Below are positions 7,158 to 16,260 of a stretch of DNA of 64,000 nucleotides, in pieces. Under the pieces are notes generated by a model. The model was not told the DNA's origin, made no database searches, and worked only from the letters and a program-made list of their open reading frames with translations. How positions within the stretch are numbered: the first letter of the stretch is position 1; the number at the start of each line of letters is the position of its first letter. The DNA comes from Oribacterium parvum ACB1 (GTDB lineage: Bacteria; Bacillota; Clostridia; Lachnospirales; Lachnospiraceae), in assembly GCF_000238055.2 (NCBI RefSeq), contig NZ_KE148312.1:1980501-2044500 (forward strand). Reading direction: 5' to 3'. The position numbers and the translations under genes were made by a program.

Positions 7158-9062
7158 TTATTCCAGCTCAAAAGCTCCGGTATAAAGCTGGTAGTATTTT
7201 CCTTTCTCGGAAATCAATTTCTCATGGCTTCCTCTCTCGATGATTTCACCTTGTTCCAGCACCATGATGACATCGGAGTTTTGTACGGTGGAAAGTCTGT
7301 GGGCAATAACAAATACGGTTCTACCGGCCATCAGTGCATCCATGCCCTTCTGTACAATCGCCTCCGTTCTTGTATCAATGGAAGAGGTTGCCTCATCCAT
7401 GATAAGAACAGGCGGGTCGGCTACCGCGGCGCGCGCAATGGAAAGAAGCTGTCTCTGTCCCTGAGAAAGATTTCCTCCGTTACCACTAAGCTCGGTATCG
7501 TATCCGTTCGGAAGTCTTGTGATGAAATCGTCTGCGCCTGCAAGGCGAGCCGCCGCAATACACTCTTCGTCGCTGGCATCGAGCTTCCCGTAACGAATAT
7601 TTTCCATTACGGTACCGGTAAACAGTACGGTATCCTGCAGGATAATCCCGAGAGAGCGTCGAAGATCTCCTAAGCAAATATCATAGACATCGAAACCGTC
7701 ATAAATAATCTCTCCTTTTTGAATGCTGTAAAAACGATTCAAAAGGTTGGTAATCGTGGTTTTTCCCGCACCGGTTGCGCCCACAAAGGCCACCTTCTCA
7801 CCGGGATGCGCAAAAACATTGATTCCCTTTAAAATCATGCGCTTTCCGTCATAGGAGAAATCGACGTCCCGAAGCTCCACATCTCCCAAAAGACGCTTCA
7901 GAACGATTGTTCCGTCCTCCTTTACATCCTTCCATGCCCACATTTCCGTGCGATCTGCTGTTTCCAAAAGCTCTCCGTCCTGATCCTTAACGCTTACTAG
8001 ACGAATATGACCGCTATCCTCTTCCTTCATCTCATCCATTAAGGCAAAGACTCTCTTTGCTCCGGCAATGCCCATCACTACTGCATTCACTTCCGACGAA
8101 ATCTGCCCCACCATACCGGCAAACTGTCTCGTCATATTGAGGAAGGGAATGACAATGGAAATGCTTAATGCCAAACCGGATATAGAAAGATTCGGTACCT
8201 TATAGGTTAAAAGAACACCGCCAAGAATAGCCACCAAGACATAAAGAATATTGCCGATATTTCCTAAAATCGGCATAATGACACTGGAATAGCGGTTTGC
8301 CGAATTGGATACGGAGAAAAGCTCTTCATTATAGCGATCAAAATCAGCTATGGCTTCCGATTCGTGATTAAAAACCTTCACGACCTTTTGTCCGTTCATC
8401 ATTTCCTGTATGAAGCCCTCGGACTTCGCAAGTTCTTCCTGCTGACGCACAAAGAAATGTCCTGACTTTCCGCCGATATCCTTTACAACTCGAATCATCA
8501 GGATAGAGCCCAAAATAACGAGGAGGCTTAGCCAAAGAGAGTAATATAACATCAGAAAAACAACCGTCACCATAGTAATAAAGGAAGACAGTGCTTGCGG
8601 AATACAAATCGAAATAAACTGCCGCATGGAGTCAATATCGTTTGTGTAATGACTCATGATATCTCCGGTCTTATTTCTATCAAAAAACGAAATCGGAAGA
8701 TCCTGCATGCCGTCAAACATCTTTTGTCTGTATTTTTTTAAGGAGCCTTGTGTGATTGTTGCCAGATTCCAGTTATAGATAAAAGCAGCCAGTAAAGAAA
8801 TACCGTATAAAATTGCGAGGATAGTAATTTGATTAAAAATCGGCTCGGAAACGGACTTCCATTCCCCGCTTTTATAAGCCCTTTCTACGAGGCTGATGAT
8901 TTTCTGCTGAAACAGGGAGGGAATCGCCGAAACTACGGCATTGACTACAATCAAAACTAGTGTAAGAGGCAAAAAGACCGGATAAAAGCTAAAAAGTGTT
9001 TTTAGAATTCGTTTCAAAGTCGGAAAAAAGTCTTTATCGATTCCTTTCTTTTTATTCTCCAT
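7158..9062 (-). CDS. ABC exporter half-transporter, catalytically competent partner (pair A)
   Basis: A 634-residue membrane-plus-ATPase half-transporter. The N-terminal half has about six membrane segments. The ATPase has Walker A GATGAGKTT, a deviant signature LSQGQ, Walker B VLIMDEATSSID with the catalytic Glu, and the H-loop VIAHRLSTV. An insertion of about 30 residues precedes the ATPase domain (EDSGHIRLVSVKDQDGELLE). The start at MENKKKGID is chosen because AGGAGG lies six bases ahead; the longer frame would overlap the upstream gene by 41 bases. The actual overlap is 11 bases. With the upstream gene it forms a heterodimer of the TM287/288, BmrCD or LmrCD kind. Substrates (drugs, peptides or lipids) are unknown. 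Confidence 0.92.
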   Translation of the reverse strand: MENKKKGIDKDFFPTLKRILKTLFSFYPVFLPLTLVLIVVNAVVSAIPSLFQQKIISLVERAYKSGEWKSVSEPIFNQITILAILYGISLLAAFIYNWNLATITQGSLKKYRQKMFDGMQDLPISFFDRNKTGDIMSHYTNDIDSMRQFISICIPQALSSFITMVTVVFLMLYYSLWLSLLVILGSILMIRVVKDIGGKSGHFFVRQQEELAKSEGFIQEMMNGQKVVKVFNHESEAIADFDRYNEELFSVSNSANRYSSVIMPILGNIGNILYVLVAILGGVLLTYKVPNLSISGLALSISIVIPFLNMTRQFAGMVGQISSEVNAVVMGIAGAKRVFALMDEMKEEDSGHIRLVSVKDQDGELLETADRTEMWAWKDVKEDGTIVLKRLLGDVELRDVDFSYDGKRMILKGINVFAHPGEKVAFVGATGAGKTTITNLLNRFYSIQKGEIIYDGFDVYDICLGDLRRSLGIILQDTVLFTGTVMENIRYGKLDASDEECIAAARLAGADDFITRLPNGYDTELSGNGGNLSQGQRQLLSIARAAVADPPVLIMDEATSSIDTRTEAIVQKGMDALMAGRTVFVIAHRLSTVQNSDVIMVLEQGEIIERGSHEKLISEKGKYYQLYTGAFELE

Positions 9063-10803
9063 CTTTTTCCTCCTTTCTGTTCTGTGACTCATAGGTTTCC
9101 CTATACTCTTTCGAGCTTTCCATTAGCTTCTCGTGATTTCCCTGCGCAATAACGCGCCCCTTGTCCATGACCAAAATGAGATCCGAATCCTGCACGGAAG
9201 CAATTCGCTGCGCAATAATAATTTTTGTGGTATCGGGAATGAATTCCTTAAAGCCTTTTCGAATCAGGGCGTCGGTCTTTGTGTCCACCGCGGAAGTCGA
9301 ATCGTCTAAAATCAGGACCTTCGGTTTTTTCAAGAGTGCTCTTGCAATACAAAGTCTCTGCTTCTGTCCGCCGGAAAAATTGCTTCCTCCCTGCTCCACA
9401 TGACTTTCATAGCGGTCCTTCATATTGTCTATAAACTCGGCAGCCTGAGCAAGCTTGCATGCATGCTCAATTTCTTCCTGCGTGGCATTTTTATTTCCCC
9501 AGCGCAGATTCTCCGCTATCGTTCCGGAAAAGAGGATATTCTTCTGCAAAACCACGGCTACCTGATCACGAAGTACGGTCAAATCATAGTTCCGTACATC
9601 CACTCCGCCAACCAGAACCTCCCCTTCCGTTACATCATAAAGACGGGAAATAAGCTGGGTTAGAGAAGACTTCGCAGAACCGGTTCCGCCAATGATTCCC
9701 ACCGTCGCACCTGACGGAATGTGCACTTCCACATCGGAAAGCACATTTTTCTTGGCATCTTTCAAATATTTAAAGGAAACATGATGAAAATCAATGGATC
9801 CGTTCGGGACTTCCATGACCGGATTTTCCGGATTTTTTAAGTCGCTTTCTTCCGTAAGAACCTCTACGATTCTTCGAGTGGACTCAATGGAAATGGAAAC
9901 CATAACGAAAACCATGGCCACCAGCATCAGGCTCGATAAAATCAGGAAGCTATAGGTCAGTAAGGCGGAAAGCTGTCCGACATCCAGACTTAAGCCCTGT
10001 GTAATTACAACGAGGTAAGAACCGAAGCTCAAGATGAAAACAACCCCAATATAAAGGCAGAACTGCATTAAAGGATTCGTAATTGAAACAAGCTTCTCTG
10101 CCCGAATAAACTCATTCGCAAGCTTTTCCGCCCTATCGTTAAACTTCTTTTTCTCGTACTCTTCTCTTACAAAGGCCTTTACCACTCGCATCCCCTGTAC
10201 ATTTTCCTCGATGGAATCGTTTAAGGCGTCATAGTTTTTAAAGACCTTATCGAACATCGGCATCGCCTTCGCAATCAGAATCGCAAGAGAGGCTCCCAAA
10301 AACGGAATCATGAGGCAGAAAATGATGGCCATTTTTCCGCCAAGAAGAAAGGCGGCCGTAAAGGCGAAAATCATCATTAACGGCGCACGAAAAGCCAGAC
10401 GCACAAGCATCATATAGGCCATCTGCACGTTACTGACATCCGTAGTCAGTCTGGTAACCAAAGAGGAAGTTTCAAAGCGGTCAATATTACTGAAAGAAAA
10501 GCCCTGAATCTTTTGAAACATATCTCTTCTTAAATTTCTGGCAAAACCGGTCGAGGCGGAAGAGGCATAATTTCCGGCCTTGATTCCGCAAACTAAAGAA
10601 AGCATGGCCATAATCACGAGGACTATGCCGTAGCGAAAGATCATAGGAAGGGAAGCATCCACCTTCATCTGGTTAATCAGTCTTGCCGTAAAGAACGGAA
10701 TCATGCACTCTAAAACCACTTCCGCACTGACAAAGGCGGGAGAAAGCATCGAGTCTTTCTTAAATTCTCTCACGGATTTAGACAAGGTTTTAATGATTGT
10801 CAT
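9052..10803 (-). CDS. ABC exporter half-transporter with degenerate catalytic site (pair A)
   Basis: 583 residues, with six membrane segments and then an ATPase domain. Walker A is GGTGSAKSS (Ala in place of the usual Gly), the signature is FSGGQ and Walker B ends VLILDDSTSAVD, so the catalytic Glu is replaced by Asp. This is the known asymmetry of heterodimeric exporters: this subunit supplies the canonical signature, and its partner at 7158 supplies the catalytic Glu but has an LSQGQ signature. The start is well supported by AGGAGGAG seven bases before ATG. A promoter and a structured leader with a possible small reading frame precede it. It may be regulated like the bmrBCD operon, but that is inference. 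Confidence 0.92.
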   Translation of the reverse strand: MTIIKTLSKSVREFKKDSMLSPAFVSAEVVLECMIPFFTARLINQMKVDASLPMIFRYGIVLVIMAMLSLVCGIKAGNYASSASTGFARNLRRDMFQKIQGFSFSNIDRFETSSLVTRLTTDVSNVQMAYMMLVRLAFRAPLMMIFAFTAAFLLGGKMAIIFCLMIPFLGASLAILIAKAMPMFDKVFKNYDALNDSIEENVQGMRVVKAFVREEYEKKKFNDRAEKLANEFIRAEKLVSITNPLMQFCLYIGVVFILSFGSYLVVITQGLSLDVGQLSALLTYSFLILSSLMLVAMVFVMVSISIESTRRIVEVLTEESDLKNPENPVMEVPNGSIDFHHVSFKYLKDAKKNVLSDVEVHIPSGATVGIIGGTGSAKSSLTQLISRLYDVTEGEVLVGGVDVRNYDLTVLRDQVAVVLQKNILFSGTIAENLRWGNKNATQEEIEHACKLAQAAEFIDNMKDRYESHVEQGGSNFSGGQKQRLCIARALLKKPKVLILDDSTSAVDTKTDALIRKGFKEFIPDTTKIIIAQRIASVQDSDLILVMDKGRVIAQGNHEKLMESSKEYRETYESQNRKEEKDGE

Positions 10804-10846
10804 ATTCTCCTCCTAAAACTGACAAAATACACGGTAAACGGACTTC

Positions 10847-10966
10847 CTATTTCTGTACAGGACAAAAAATAATGCGATAGAGGAACAAAGTTCCATTTCC
10901 ATAACGTAGGAAAGGACAAAGTCCGCCACATAATAATGAGTATCCTGCAAAAGCACGAATACTCAT
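10847..10966 (-). CDS. Possible 39-codon leader peptide upstream of ABC exporter pair A
   Basis: A frame starting MSIRAFAGYSLLCGGLCPF and ending CPVQK stop lies wholly in the leader of the exporter operon, beginning only about 6 bases after the predicted transcription start, so it would be leaderless. It overlaps three hairpins: the ATGAGTAT/ATACTCAT pair near 10937-10966, GGAC-TTT-GTCC and GGAAC-TTT-GTTCC. In Bacillus subtilis the BmrB leader peptide controls bmrCD by ribosome-mediated attenuation, so a similar set-up is conceivable. No ribosome binding site and no clear terminator is seen; it may be a chance frame. Confidence 0.25.
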   Translation of the reverse strand: MSIRAFAGYSLLCGGLCPFLRYGNGTLFLYRIIFCPVQK

Positions 10967-10978
10967 TAAATACGTGAC

Positions 10979-11008
10979 ATTATAAAACAAAATACGGCAA
11001 AAAGTAAA
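10979..11008 (-). promoter_or_regulatory. Promoter of ABC exporter pair A operon
   Basis: On the minus strand TTTACT (11003-11008) and TATAAT (10979-10984) are 18 bases apart. They lie about 175 bases before the first exporter gene, implying a long structured leader. The gap 10804-11096 (293 bases) contains this promoter, the leader hairpins and nothing else I can support. Confidence 0.6.
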
Positions 11009-11096
11009 ATGGATTTTTTGTGAACATCGGTTCGTAAATTTTCCCCAAATTTTTTAAAGCACGTAGCGGAACTTTTTTTCGCACTGCTCCGTGTTT

Positions 11097-12851
11097 CTAG
11101 CTTGCTTGAAACTGGCTTTCATAGAGCTCCTTATAGAAGCCGTTTTCCTGAAGAAGCGCATTGTGACTGCCCTTCTCGATGATATTTCCGTCCTTCATCA
11201 CAAGAATGCAATCCGCATTTTGTATGGTGGAAAGTCTATGCGCTACAATAAAAGCGGTTCTGCCTTTCAGCATTTCCTGAAAAGCGCTCTGTACTTTCTG
11301 TTCCGTTCGAGTATCGATGGAGCTTGTTGCCTCATCCAGAATCAAGATAGCCGGATCCATCAGCATGACTCTTGCAATGCAAAGCAGCTGCTTTTGTCCT
11401 TGAGAAAGATTTCCGCCGTCTTCGGAAAGAACCATATCATAGCCCTTCGGAAGCTGCATGATAAAATGGTGGCAGTGCGCCCTCTTGCAGGCCTCTCTTA
11501 CCTCTTCCAAGCTGGCGTCTTCTTTTCCATAACGAATGTTTTCGAAAACGGTATCGGATTTTAACCAAGTTTCCTGCAGTACCATGCCGTAGGCTCTTCG
11601 AAGAGAAGCTTCTTCAATCTTCTCATAAGGAAAGCCGTCCAGATAAATCTCTCCCTGATTGGGAGGATAAAAACGCATTAAAAGATTAATTAAAGTCGTC
11701 TTTCCGCAGCCGGTAGGACCGACAATCGCGATTGTCTGCCCGGGCTCTACCTCCAAATTAAAGTCCGTTATCAGCTTCTGTTCCTTTTGATAGGAGAAAT
11801 CCACATGGGAGAGAGCCACTTTTCCGCTGATTTCCGTTCTGAGTTCCTGCGTTTCTTTCGTTCTGTCCATGGGTTTTTCATCCAAAAAAGAAAATACACG
11901 AGAGGCGGAAGCCAGAGAATTTTGCAACTCCGTAACCACGGAAGTAATGTCATTAAAAGGCTTTGCGTATTGCGTGGCATAGGCCAGGAGGGAGCTTAAA
12001 CTCCCTACGGAAAGCATTCCGAGAATGGCGAGATATCCGCCGATTCCGGCAACAAGCGCATAACCCAGTGCATTTAAAAAACGAGTTAGAGGATTGACCA
12101 GAGAACTGTAGAAATTTGCCTGCATACTGGATCTGGACATCTTCTCATTATTCTCCCGGTAGAGCTTCTCCATATCCTCTTCCTTTTGGAAAGCCTGAAT
12201 CAACTTGATATTCCCTACTACTTCCGTTGTAAAGCTCGAGGTCTCTCCTCTTTCCTTGGACTGCCTCTGAAAGTAAATATAGGCACGCTTTGCGATAAAT
12301 TTTGCAATAAAATAGGAAAGCGGGGTAATAAGAAGCAGAATAACGGCTATTTTCCACTCCAAAATAAAGAGAAATACTGCCGTTTCTATGACCGTCAGTA
12401 CAGCCTGCAGAAATTGATTTAAGCCCATAAGAATCCCTTGGGAAAATTGCTCTATATCCGTTGTTAATCTGCTGAGTAAGTCTCCGGGCTTTTCCTTATC
12501 ATAATAGGCAATCGGAAGTTTCTGCATATGATGGATGCAATTCCGTCGGAGGTCTTCCACAAGCTTATAGCTTAAATAGGTATTCACCTGATTCATGCAC
12601 CATTGGAAAAAAACTGTAAGTACTAAAATCAGAAGCATAATGAGGAGAATCCGGAACAGGCCTGAAAAATCCGCCTTTCCTTTTCCCGGCAAATGGTCGA
12701 TTCCCTTTCCCATCAGAATAGGAAGGGTCAGGGATAAAACTACGGTCAAAAACGAAAGAAAAAAAGATAAAAATATCCAAAGCTTATAGACCTTGGCATA
12801 TTGCAAAATTCTTCGAAAGACCTTCCCTTGCGTATATATCTTCTCCTCCAT
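11097..12851 (-). CDS. ABC exporter half-transporter, catalytically competent partner (pair B)
   Basis: 584 residues: six membrane segments, then an ATPase with Walker A GPTGCGKTT, signature LSQGQ, Walker B AILILDEATSSID (catalytic Glu present) and H-loop IVAHRLSTI. It starts directly after the stop codon of the upstream half-transporter (TAA then ATG, no gap), and AGAGGAG at the end of that gene serves as the ribosome binding site. Together they form a second heterodimeric exporter of the same architecture as pair A. The signature and Walker B pattern in both pairs is the same, suggesting duplication of a two-gene unit. Substrate unknown. Confidence 0.92.
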   Translation of the reverse strand: MEEKIYTQGKVFRRILQYAKVYKLWIFLSFFLSFLTVVLSLTLPILMGKGIDHLPGKGKADFSGLFRILLIMLLILVLTVFFQWCMNQVNTYLSYKLVEDLRRNCIHHMQKLPIAYYDKEKPGDLLSRLTTDIEQFSQGILMGLNQFLQAVLTVIETAVFLFILEWKIAVILLLITPLSYFIAKFIAKRAYIYFQRQSKERGETSSFTTEVVGNIKLIQAFQKEEDMEKLYRENNEKMSRSSMQANFYSSLVNPLTRFLNALGYALVAGIGGYLAILGMLSVGSLSSLLAYATQYAKPFNDITSVVTELQNSLASASRVFSFLDEKPMDRTKETQELRTEISGKVALSHVDFSYQKEQKLITDFNLEVEPGQTIAIVGPTGCGKTTLINLLMRFYPPNQGEIYLDGFPYEKIEEASLRRAYGMVLQETWLKSDTVFENIRYGKEDASLEEVREACKRAHCHHFIMQLPKGYDMVLSEDGGNLSQGQKQLLCIARVMLMDPAILILDEATSSIDTRTEQKVQSAFQEMLKGRTAFIVAHRLSTIQNADCILVMKDGNIIEKGSHNALLQENGFYKELYESQFQAS

Positions 12852-14606
12852 TTACAACTCCTCTTTTTTAAGCTGGGAAAGACAGATTTCCTTATATATC
12901 GGAGAACTCTCCAAAAGCTCCTTATGCCTTCCCATACCGACTATTTTCCCCTGATCCATGACGATGATCTTATCCAGGTCTCGGATACTGGCCACTCTTT
13001 GCGAAATAATGATTTTATTCTCTACCCTTTTATAGGTGGAAAGTGTGTGTCGAAGTTTTCTTTCCGTGGCAAAATCGAGTGCAGAAGAAGAATCGTCCAA
13101 AATAAGGAATTTTGCCTCCCCCACTAAAGCTCTTGCAATACAAAGCCTCTGCCTCTGCCCTCCGGAAAAATTCTTTCCCTCCTCTGTAACAGGAAGTTCC
13201 AGTCCCTTTCCCTTTTCCTCTATAAATTCCTTCGCACAGGCCATATCGAGCGCTTCCCAGAGCTCTTTATCCTGAGCATTTTTTTCTCTCCAAAGTAGAT
13301 TATCTCGAAGCGTTCCGGAAAACAGCACTGCTTTTTGCGGAACCAGCGCTATAGAGCTGTAGAGCTCCTCCTTTGTATAGTTCCGCCGGTTTTTCCCGAA
13401 GAGTCGGACTTCTCCGCTGTAGCCGGGGTAAAAGCCGGCAAGAAGGGAGATTAAAGTGGTCTTTCCGGAACCCGTTCCTCCGATGATTCCTAAACTTTCT
13501 CCTTTCTTTACGGAGAAATTCAAGTCGGAAACAGCATATTCTCCGTTATTCCCATAAGAAAAAGAGACATTTTGAAAATGAATCGCCACTTCCTTATCAT
13601 TAGGTGCATTATCTATACTTCCGGATTGTCTTGATAAATCCGAAGAGGCCTCTTCTGCCTGTTCATTTTCTATTGCAAAAACCTCTTCCACTCTGTCTAA
13701 ACTGGCGAGTCCTTTTAAAATGAGGATAATCAAGTTGGCAAGCTTAAGGAGCTCCGCAAGAATCTGACTCATATAATTCGTAAGAGCAACTACATTTCCC
13801 TGAAAAAGCCTGCCGTCGTTCACTAGCCTGGAACTAAAATACAAAATTCCCATAAGACCGAGCTGAATAATCAGCATACTTAGAGGATTCAGTAAGGAGG
13901 AAATCTTTCCCACTTTTACCTGCATGGCCGTATAGGCTTCATTACTTTTCTGAAAGCCCTCCTCTTCCTTTTTTTCTCTATAAAATGCACGAATCACACG
14001 GACACCGAGAATATTCTCCCGAACCTGCTTTGTGATTTTCTCCAAAACCACTTGAATCTTCTTATACAGAGGCATGGTAATCAGCATAATCCCGAAAATA
14101 AGAACGGAAAGAAGAACGAGTACCAGAATAAAGAGCAGTGAGATAGAGGGAGAAATCCGAAAGGCCATAATCACTGCGCCGAATACAATAAAGGGAGAAC
14201 GGAGAAACAGGCGTAAAACCATATTTACCGTGGATTCAATCTGAAAAATATCGGGCCCCAATCTTGTCAGTAAAGAGGCGCTACCGACCTCATCTACATT
14301 TCTGTAGGAAAGATTCAGGACCTTATGAAATAAGGCATTGCGATAGGACTGTCCCACATGCATCGCCACTTCCGCCGCAAAATACTGTGCTACTATTGCG
14401 CAAGATAGACCTATTAAGGCAAGGAATAATAAGAGAAAGAGACTTCTCCAGATTATTACCGTATTTCCCTTTTGAATTCCACTGTCAATCATATAGGAAA
14501 TAACCATAGGGACAAAAAGCTCAAAGAGGCTTTCCAAACATTTGAAAAGCGGTGCAATGATACTCTTCCCTTTTAACTCAGAAATATACGATAATAGCCT
14601 TTTCAT
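12852..14606 (-). CDS. ABC exporter half-transporter with degenerate catalytic site (pair B)
   Basis: 584 residues from the chosen start MKRLLSYISELKG, which has AAAGGA six bases upstream; an in-frame ATG eight codons earlier is less well placed. Six membrane segments precede an ATPase domain with Walker A GGTGSGKTT, signature FSGGQ and Walker B FLILDDSSSALD, where Asp replaces the catalytic Glu. An acidic insertion (about residues 325-345, EQAEEASSDLSRQSG) separates the membrane and ATPase halves. Partner of the gene at 11097. It resembles LmrC/BmrC-type subunits. No leader structure is obvious in the 90 bases before it. Confidence 0.92.
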   Translation of the reverse strand: MKRLLSYISELKGKSIIAPLFKCLESLFELFVPMVISYMIDSGIQKGNTVIIWRSLFLLLFLALIGLSCAIVAQYFAAEVAMHVGQSYRNALFHKVLNLSYRNVDEVGSASLLTRLGPDIFQIESTVNMVLRLFLRSPFIVFGAVIMAFRISPSISLLFILVLVLLSVLIFGIMLITMPLYKKIQVVLEKITKQVRENILGVRVIRAFYREKKEEEGFQKSNEAYTAMQVKVGKISSLLNPLSMLIIQLGLMGILYFSSRLVNDGRLFQGNVVALTNYMSQILAELLKLANLIILILKGLASLDRVEEVFAIENEQAEEASSDLSRQSGSIDNAPNDKEVAIHFQNVSFSYGNNGEYAVSDLNFSVKKGESLGIIGGTGSGKTTLISLLAGFYPGYSGEVRLFGKNRRNYTKEELYSSIALVPQKAVLFSGTLRDNLLWREKNAQDKELWEALDMACAKEFIEEKGKGLELPVTEEGKNFSGGQRQRLCIARALVGEAKFLILDDSSSALDFATERKLRHTLSTYKRVENKIIISQRVASIRDLDKIIVMDQGKIVGMGRHKELLESSPIYKEICLSQLKKEEL

Positions 14607-14694
14607 ACATCTTCCTTTGTTCTCTAACATTTATTCCGTACACTTTAGGAATAGCCGTTCAATGATAGATAGATCATAAAAATTCTCACTCTAC

Positions 14695-16260
14695 TTACTT
14701 TAAATACAAATCAAAAAGCTCTCTTGCCAAGGGAGCTGCCGTTCTTCCGCCCGTCTCTCCGTCTTCCACAAGGACGCAGACCGCAAGCTTCGGATCATCC
14801 ATAGGAGCAAAGCCGACAAACCAAGCATTGGTCTTCAGCTTTCCGCCTTCCTTCACTTGTGCCGATCCCGTCTTTCCGCAAACCTGATATGCCTTGGTTT
14901 TTAAAGCGGAAGCCGTTCCCTCCGTAACAACTGAACGCATAAATTGTTTCAAAGCATCGCTCTCGGAAGAAGACATCAGTGTGATTTCTTCTCCCTTCGG
15001 AAAATGATGCACCGCCGTTCCTTCTTTTGATTTTACTTCGGAAAGAATGGTCGGATAACGAAGTGTTCCGTGGTTTGCTATGGCTGAAACCATGCAAAGG
15101 TTTTGCAGAGGAGTGCAGAGTGTTTCGCCCTGTCCAATTCCGCTTTGCATCTTAAGCCAGGTCGGAGAATCCGCTGTCAAGCTAAACTGCCCTGCCTTGG
15201 AAGGAAGCCCAATAGACAAGTCCTTGTTGTAATAAAAATCTTCCGCTAAGCTTTGAAGGCGATTTACATCTATTTCCGATCCGATAAAAGCAAAGGCCGA
15301 GTTACAGGACTGCGCAATAGCAGACTCGAGATTCACCGTCCCGTGCACCTCTCCGTTATAACAGTGAACCACATTTGCGGGATTGGAAGGGTCCACGTAT
15401 TCTCCCTTACATTTAAAGCTGAAATCCTGCCAGTCAGTCGGATGCTCCCGAATATATTCCAGTGCCATAAGGAGCTTGAAAGTCGATCCCGGCGGATAGA
15501 GTCCCTGTGTTGCGCGATTTACAAGATTCCCGTCCGTATTACCTTCGGATATTAAACTGTCCCAATTTTCCTGTAATTGATTCGGGTCAAAGGAAGGCGC
15601 GGATGCCATGGCAAGGATTCTTCCGCTGGAGGGTTCCATACAAACTATGCTTCCCTTTCTTCCGTCCAGTAAAGAATAGGCAAGCTTTTGTAAATCCGCA
15701 TCTAAAGACGTGACCAAGGTATCTCCCGGATTTTTTCTGTTTTCGATTTCATTCATAAACTTCTGTAAGGGATTGATGCCGGAATTTGTGAGGTAATAAT
15801 TTCCAAGAGATTCTATGCCGGTCTTTCCCTTTACGCTGTAGCCCACAGGATGGGCGAAAGCAGCACCTCCCGGATATTCTCTACTTTCCGTTCCGTCTTC
15901 TTTCGTCACGGTTTTTGCAATGACCATGCCGTCAGCCGTTTGAATTTCCCCCCTTACCGTCTTTTGCGCAAGATAATCAATTCTTGCATTATAAGGGCTT
16001 GCCATCTTATCTTCTGCCTGAAACAGGATGAAATAACAAAAATAGACAATCATAGCAAAGAATATGAGGGCAAAGAGATAGACGATCCCGAGCATTTCTC
16101 GATTTTGCTTTCTTCTTATCATGGCAAGTTTCGTTTCGGAAAGAACTTCCTCCCGTCTACTCTCCGCCTGTCTCTCTCTTTGCTTATTTATCTTCTTCTC
16201 TGTATTCTTTTCGTTTCCTTTTCTGCTTCTTTTTCTCTCTTCGCTATCCACTCTACGCAT
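14695..16260 (-). CDS. Class B penicillin-binding protein (PbpA/FtsI type transpeptidase)
   Basis: The 521-residue protein cross-links peptidoglycan. A long basic cytoplasmic tail (about 55 residues, rich in Arg/Lys/Glu) precedes one membrane segment (residues 57-81). The transpeptidase motifs are S259-TFK, S318-CN and K463-TG. The N-terminal domain is short compared with FtsI/PBP2, as in actinobacterial PbpA and some clostridial PBPs. It overlaps the preceding FtsW/RodA gene by eight bases, so the two are translationally coupled and very likely work as a glycosyltransferase-transpeptidase pair. Whether they serve division, elongation or sporulation is not clear. Confidence 0.93.
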   Translation of the reverse strand: MRRVDSEERKRSRKGNEKNTEKKINKQRERQAESRREEVLSETKLAMIRRKQNREMLGIVYLFALIFFAMIVYFCYFILFQAEDKMASPYNARIDYLAQKTVRGEIQTADGMVIAKTVTKEDGTESREYPGGAAFAHPVGYSVKGKTGIESLGNYYLTNSGINPLQKFMNEIENRKNPGDTLVTSLDADLQKLAYSLLDGRKGSIVCMEPSSGRILAMASAPSFDPNQLQENWDSLISEGNTDGNLVNRATQGLYPPGSTFKLLMALEYIREHPTDWQDFSFKCKGEYVDPSNPANVVHCYNGEVHGTVNLESAIAQSCNSAFAFIGSEIDVNRLQSLAEDFYYNKDLSIGLPSKAGQFSLTADSPTWLKMQSGIGQGETLCTPLQNLCMVSAIANHGTLRYPTILSEVKSKEGTAVHHFPKGEEITLMSSSESDALKQFMRSVVTEGTASALKTKAYQVCGKTGSAQVKEGGKLKTNAWFVGFAPMDDPKLAVCVLVEDGETGGRTAAPLARELFDLYLK

